Assembly: GCA_945872195.1 (NCBI GenBank)
Contig: CAMBZO010000109.1
Location: forward strand, 1 to 8,007
DNA length: 8,007 bases
Origin: Akkermansia muciniphila
GTDB lineage: Bacteria; Verrucomicrobiota; Verrucomicrobiia; Limisphaerales; SXTU01
Direction: 5' to 3'
This document shows positions 7,621 to 8,007 of this stretch, in pieces. The notes under the pieces were generated by a model, which worked only from the letters and a program-made list of their open reading frames with translations, did not search any database and was not told the origin of the DNA. Position 1 is the first letter of the stretch; each line of letters opens with the position of its first letter. The position numbers and the translations under genes were made by a program.

Positions 7621-7824
7621 TCAATTTGCACCCGGCTTTGAGCCAGATTGCTCGCCCATCAGCCAGAGCAACGTGCCCGCGAAGCAACCGATGCCGATGA
7701 AGAGGGAGCCGAAGATGATTTGTCCTGTTTCAGCGTAGCCGCCGGCATGCGCCATCAGCGCCAGTCCAGAGACGGAGAAGAAGGCGAAGGAGAGGACTGC
7801 ACCAGTGCGGGCGAGGGTTTTCAT
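7621..7824 (-). CDS. small two-helix membrane protein
   Basis: This encodes 67 aa: MKTLART, a hydrophobic segment at about residues 8-27 (AVLSFAFFSVSGLALMAHA), a short polar loop (GGYAETGQ), a second hydrophobic segment at about 36-56 (IIFGSLFIGIGCFAGTLLWL) and a polar tail (MGEQSGSKPGAN). It is most simply an inner-membrane hairpin with both ends on the same side; alternatively the first segment, ending in AHA, could be a cleaved signal peptide. I recognise no family. It sits 12 nt after ispH and 27 nt before the ferritin-like gene on the same strand, which supports translation as part of that operon. No Shine-Dalgarno sequence is visible. Confidence 0.68.
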   Translation of the reverse strand: MKTLARTGAVLSFAFFSVSGLALMAHAGGYAETGQIIFGSLFIGIGCFAGTLLWLMGEQSGSKPGAN

Positions 7825-7836
7825 AGGAGAGTCCAG

Positions 7837-8007
7837 TTAGGCGGCCAAGGGTGAGAGACATGTGAGTTGTTTCGTCGGTAGTTGACCCGCGATTTGCCAC
7901 AGCGCCTGCTCCACCGCGACAATCGTCGCATCCGGCGTGCTGGTGCCAGCGGTGAGGCCGACGGTTTCCACGTCGATGAACCACTCGGGGCGCAAGTCGT
8001 CCGGGCC
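7837..8007 (-). CDS. ispH: 4-hydroxy-3-methylbut-2-enyl diphosphate reductase IspH, C-terminal end (5' part outside window)
   Basis: IspH (LytB) is the 4Fe-4S enzyme that converts HMBPP to IPP and DMAPP, the last step of the MEP isoprenoid pathway in the cytoplasm. Read on the - strand, the 56 visible residues are GPDDLRPEWF, then TVGLTAGTSTPDATIVAVEQ, then a short tail ending LSPLAA and TAA at 7839-7837. The VG-x-TAG-x-S-x-PD block is the family's C-terminal signature; its serine belongs to the diphosphate-binding pocket of the known enzyme structures. The LRPEWF lead-in is also typical. The three iron-sulfur cysteines and the start codon lie beyond the window, so activity cannot be judged. 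It leads an apparent operon with the small membrane protein and the ferritin-like protein. Confidence 0.9.
   Translation of the reverse strand, partial: GPDDLRPEWFIDVETVGLTAGTSTPDATIVAVEQALWQIAGQLPTKQLTCLSPLAA

Overview
This window is about 8 kb of GC-rich, gene-dense bacterial chromosome. The gene set, the secreted sulfatase, the weak or absent Shine-Dalgarno sequences and two families of palindromic intergenic repeats together suggest a Verrucomicrobiota (Pedosphaera/Limisphaerales-like) genome. A planctomycete-like relative cannot be excluded, because no rRNA or strictly diagnostic marker is present.

Left part (1-4437, all + strand): the 3' end of a FecR-domain protein, recJ (single-strand-specific 5'-3' exonuclease), a small membrane-anchored protein of unknown function, leuB (3-isopropylmalate dehydrogenase, leucine biosynthesis) and a short TPR-repeat protein. 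The gaps from recJ to the TPR gene are about 84, 52 and 33 nt, so co-transcription is plausible, although the functions are unrelated (DNA repair, envelope, amino-acid synthesis). Inside recJ there is a run of four perfect 7-bp repeats lying in a surface-loop position.

Middle (4473-6563): a small helical DUF4404-like protein on the - strand, convergent with the TPR gene, then a divergent intergenic region carrying a roughly 108-bp imperfect palindrome, then a secreted type I sulfatase with a complete active site (Cys-type CTPTR formylglycine motif). Two related hairpin repeats follow the sulfatase, so it is bracketed by repeat elements on both sides.

Right part (- strand, 8007 down to 6829): the C-terminus of ispH (last step of the MEP isoprenoid pathway), a 67-aa two-helix membrane protein and a ferritin-like (di-iron type) protein. 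These are tightly spaced (12 and 27 nt) and look like one operon.

Most of the content is housekeeping. The points most worth a second look are the repeat elements, the heptamer run in recJ, and the ispH / small membrane protein / ferritin-like operon, where one expected metal ligand looks altered. I see no CRISPR array, tRNA, rRNA, transposase, phage gene or recognisable defence system.
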